The notes beneath the pieces were generated by a model that saw only the letters and a list, made by a program, of their open reading frames with translations, did not search any database and had not been told where the DNA came from. Shown one piece after another: positions 63,933-64,000 of a DNA stretch of 64,000 nucleotides. The DNA is taken from the NCBI RefSeq assembly GCF_018263855.1, contig NZ_CP073318.1, positions 5,580,001-5,644,000 on the forward strand, given 5' to 3'. How positions within the stretch are numbered: the first letter of the stretch is position 1; every line of letters starts with the position of its first letter. This DNA is from Kutzneria sp. CA-103260 (lineage in GTDB: Bacteria; Actinomycetota; Actinomycetes; Mycobacteriales; Pseudonocardiaceae). The position numbers and the translations under genes were made by a program.

Positions 63933-64000
63933 ACCGTCGAGTGACCTGTGGACGGCCATCAAGCAGAAGTACAACGCGTGGCCGCCGGACAACGAAGACG
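63922..64000 (+). CDS. Partial ESX-associated gene, cut by window end
   Basis: ATG 63922 encodes MIAEPSSDLWTAIKQKYNAW, then PPDNED, and the window ends. The opening resembles WXG-domain proteins of T7SS loci that carry large C-terminal modules. Nothing further can be said. Confidence 0.5.
   Translation, partial: MIAEPSSDLWTAIKQKYNAWPPDNED

Overview
High-GC actinomycete chromosome, most likely Pseudonocardiaceae (family-level inference). The reasons are very high GC with GTG starts and apparently leaderless promoters, a mycothiol-type DinB-fold enzyme, large LuxR (LAL) and SARP regulators, a DUF574-type methyltransferase, and an actinobacterial ESX/type VII secretion locus. No rRNA, tRNA or CRISPR array was seen.

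Left third (1-33.5 kb) is accessory and decaying. It opens with the 3' part of an Hsp70-like gene coupled to a zinc-ribbon/TPR gene. Next come a MarR regulator, a TetR-controlled hydrolase/DinB pair, a LAL regulator, and a benzoylformate-decarboxylase-like gene divergent from an MFS-isochorismatase-cupin operon. The MarR promoter and that operon's promoter share the same 19-bp operator-like box. Further genes are a nucleotide kinase-like ATPase, transporters, an aldo/keto reductase, a secreted LVIVD-type protein, a malic enzyme-fumarase operon, a secreted S53 protease and a giant HTH-nSTAND-WD40 protein. Between them lie many broken pieces: IS481/IS3-like, IS110 and IS630 transposase remnants, an ATP synthase subunit a remnant, an internally deleted epoxide hydrolase and a 5'-truncated DUF6924 gene. 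Four copies of a ~110-130 bp dispersed repeat ending in a conserved hairpin also occur there.

Middle (33.5-43.7 kb): a secreted cutinase, a complete P450-ferredoxin-ferredoxin reductase operon, a TetR/NmrA-like pair, an MFS exporter, two small cupins, a glyoxalase-like protein and an S-adenosylmethionine methyltransferase. One cupin is preceded by a 19-bp hairpin that buries its ribosome binding site.

Right third (43.7-64 kb): a block of regulators followed by a T7SS locus. The regulators are a NarL-type kinase overlapping a response regulator fused to a complete SARP, a duplicated OmpR-type regulator, a SARP fused to a PLD-like/LuxR sensor, and an OmpR regulator-kinase pair. The T7SS genes are eccD-eccB, three probable substrate/accessory genes, a full-length eccC, two WXG100-like genes, a mycosin and a YbaB-like gene, running into a partial gene at the right edge. 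No eccE, eccA or espG is visible. The T7SS sits directly beside the regulators, but control by them is only an inference.
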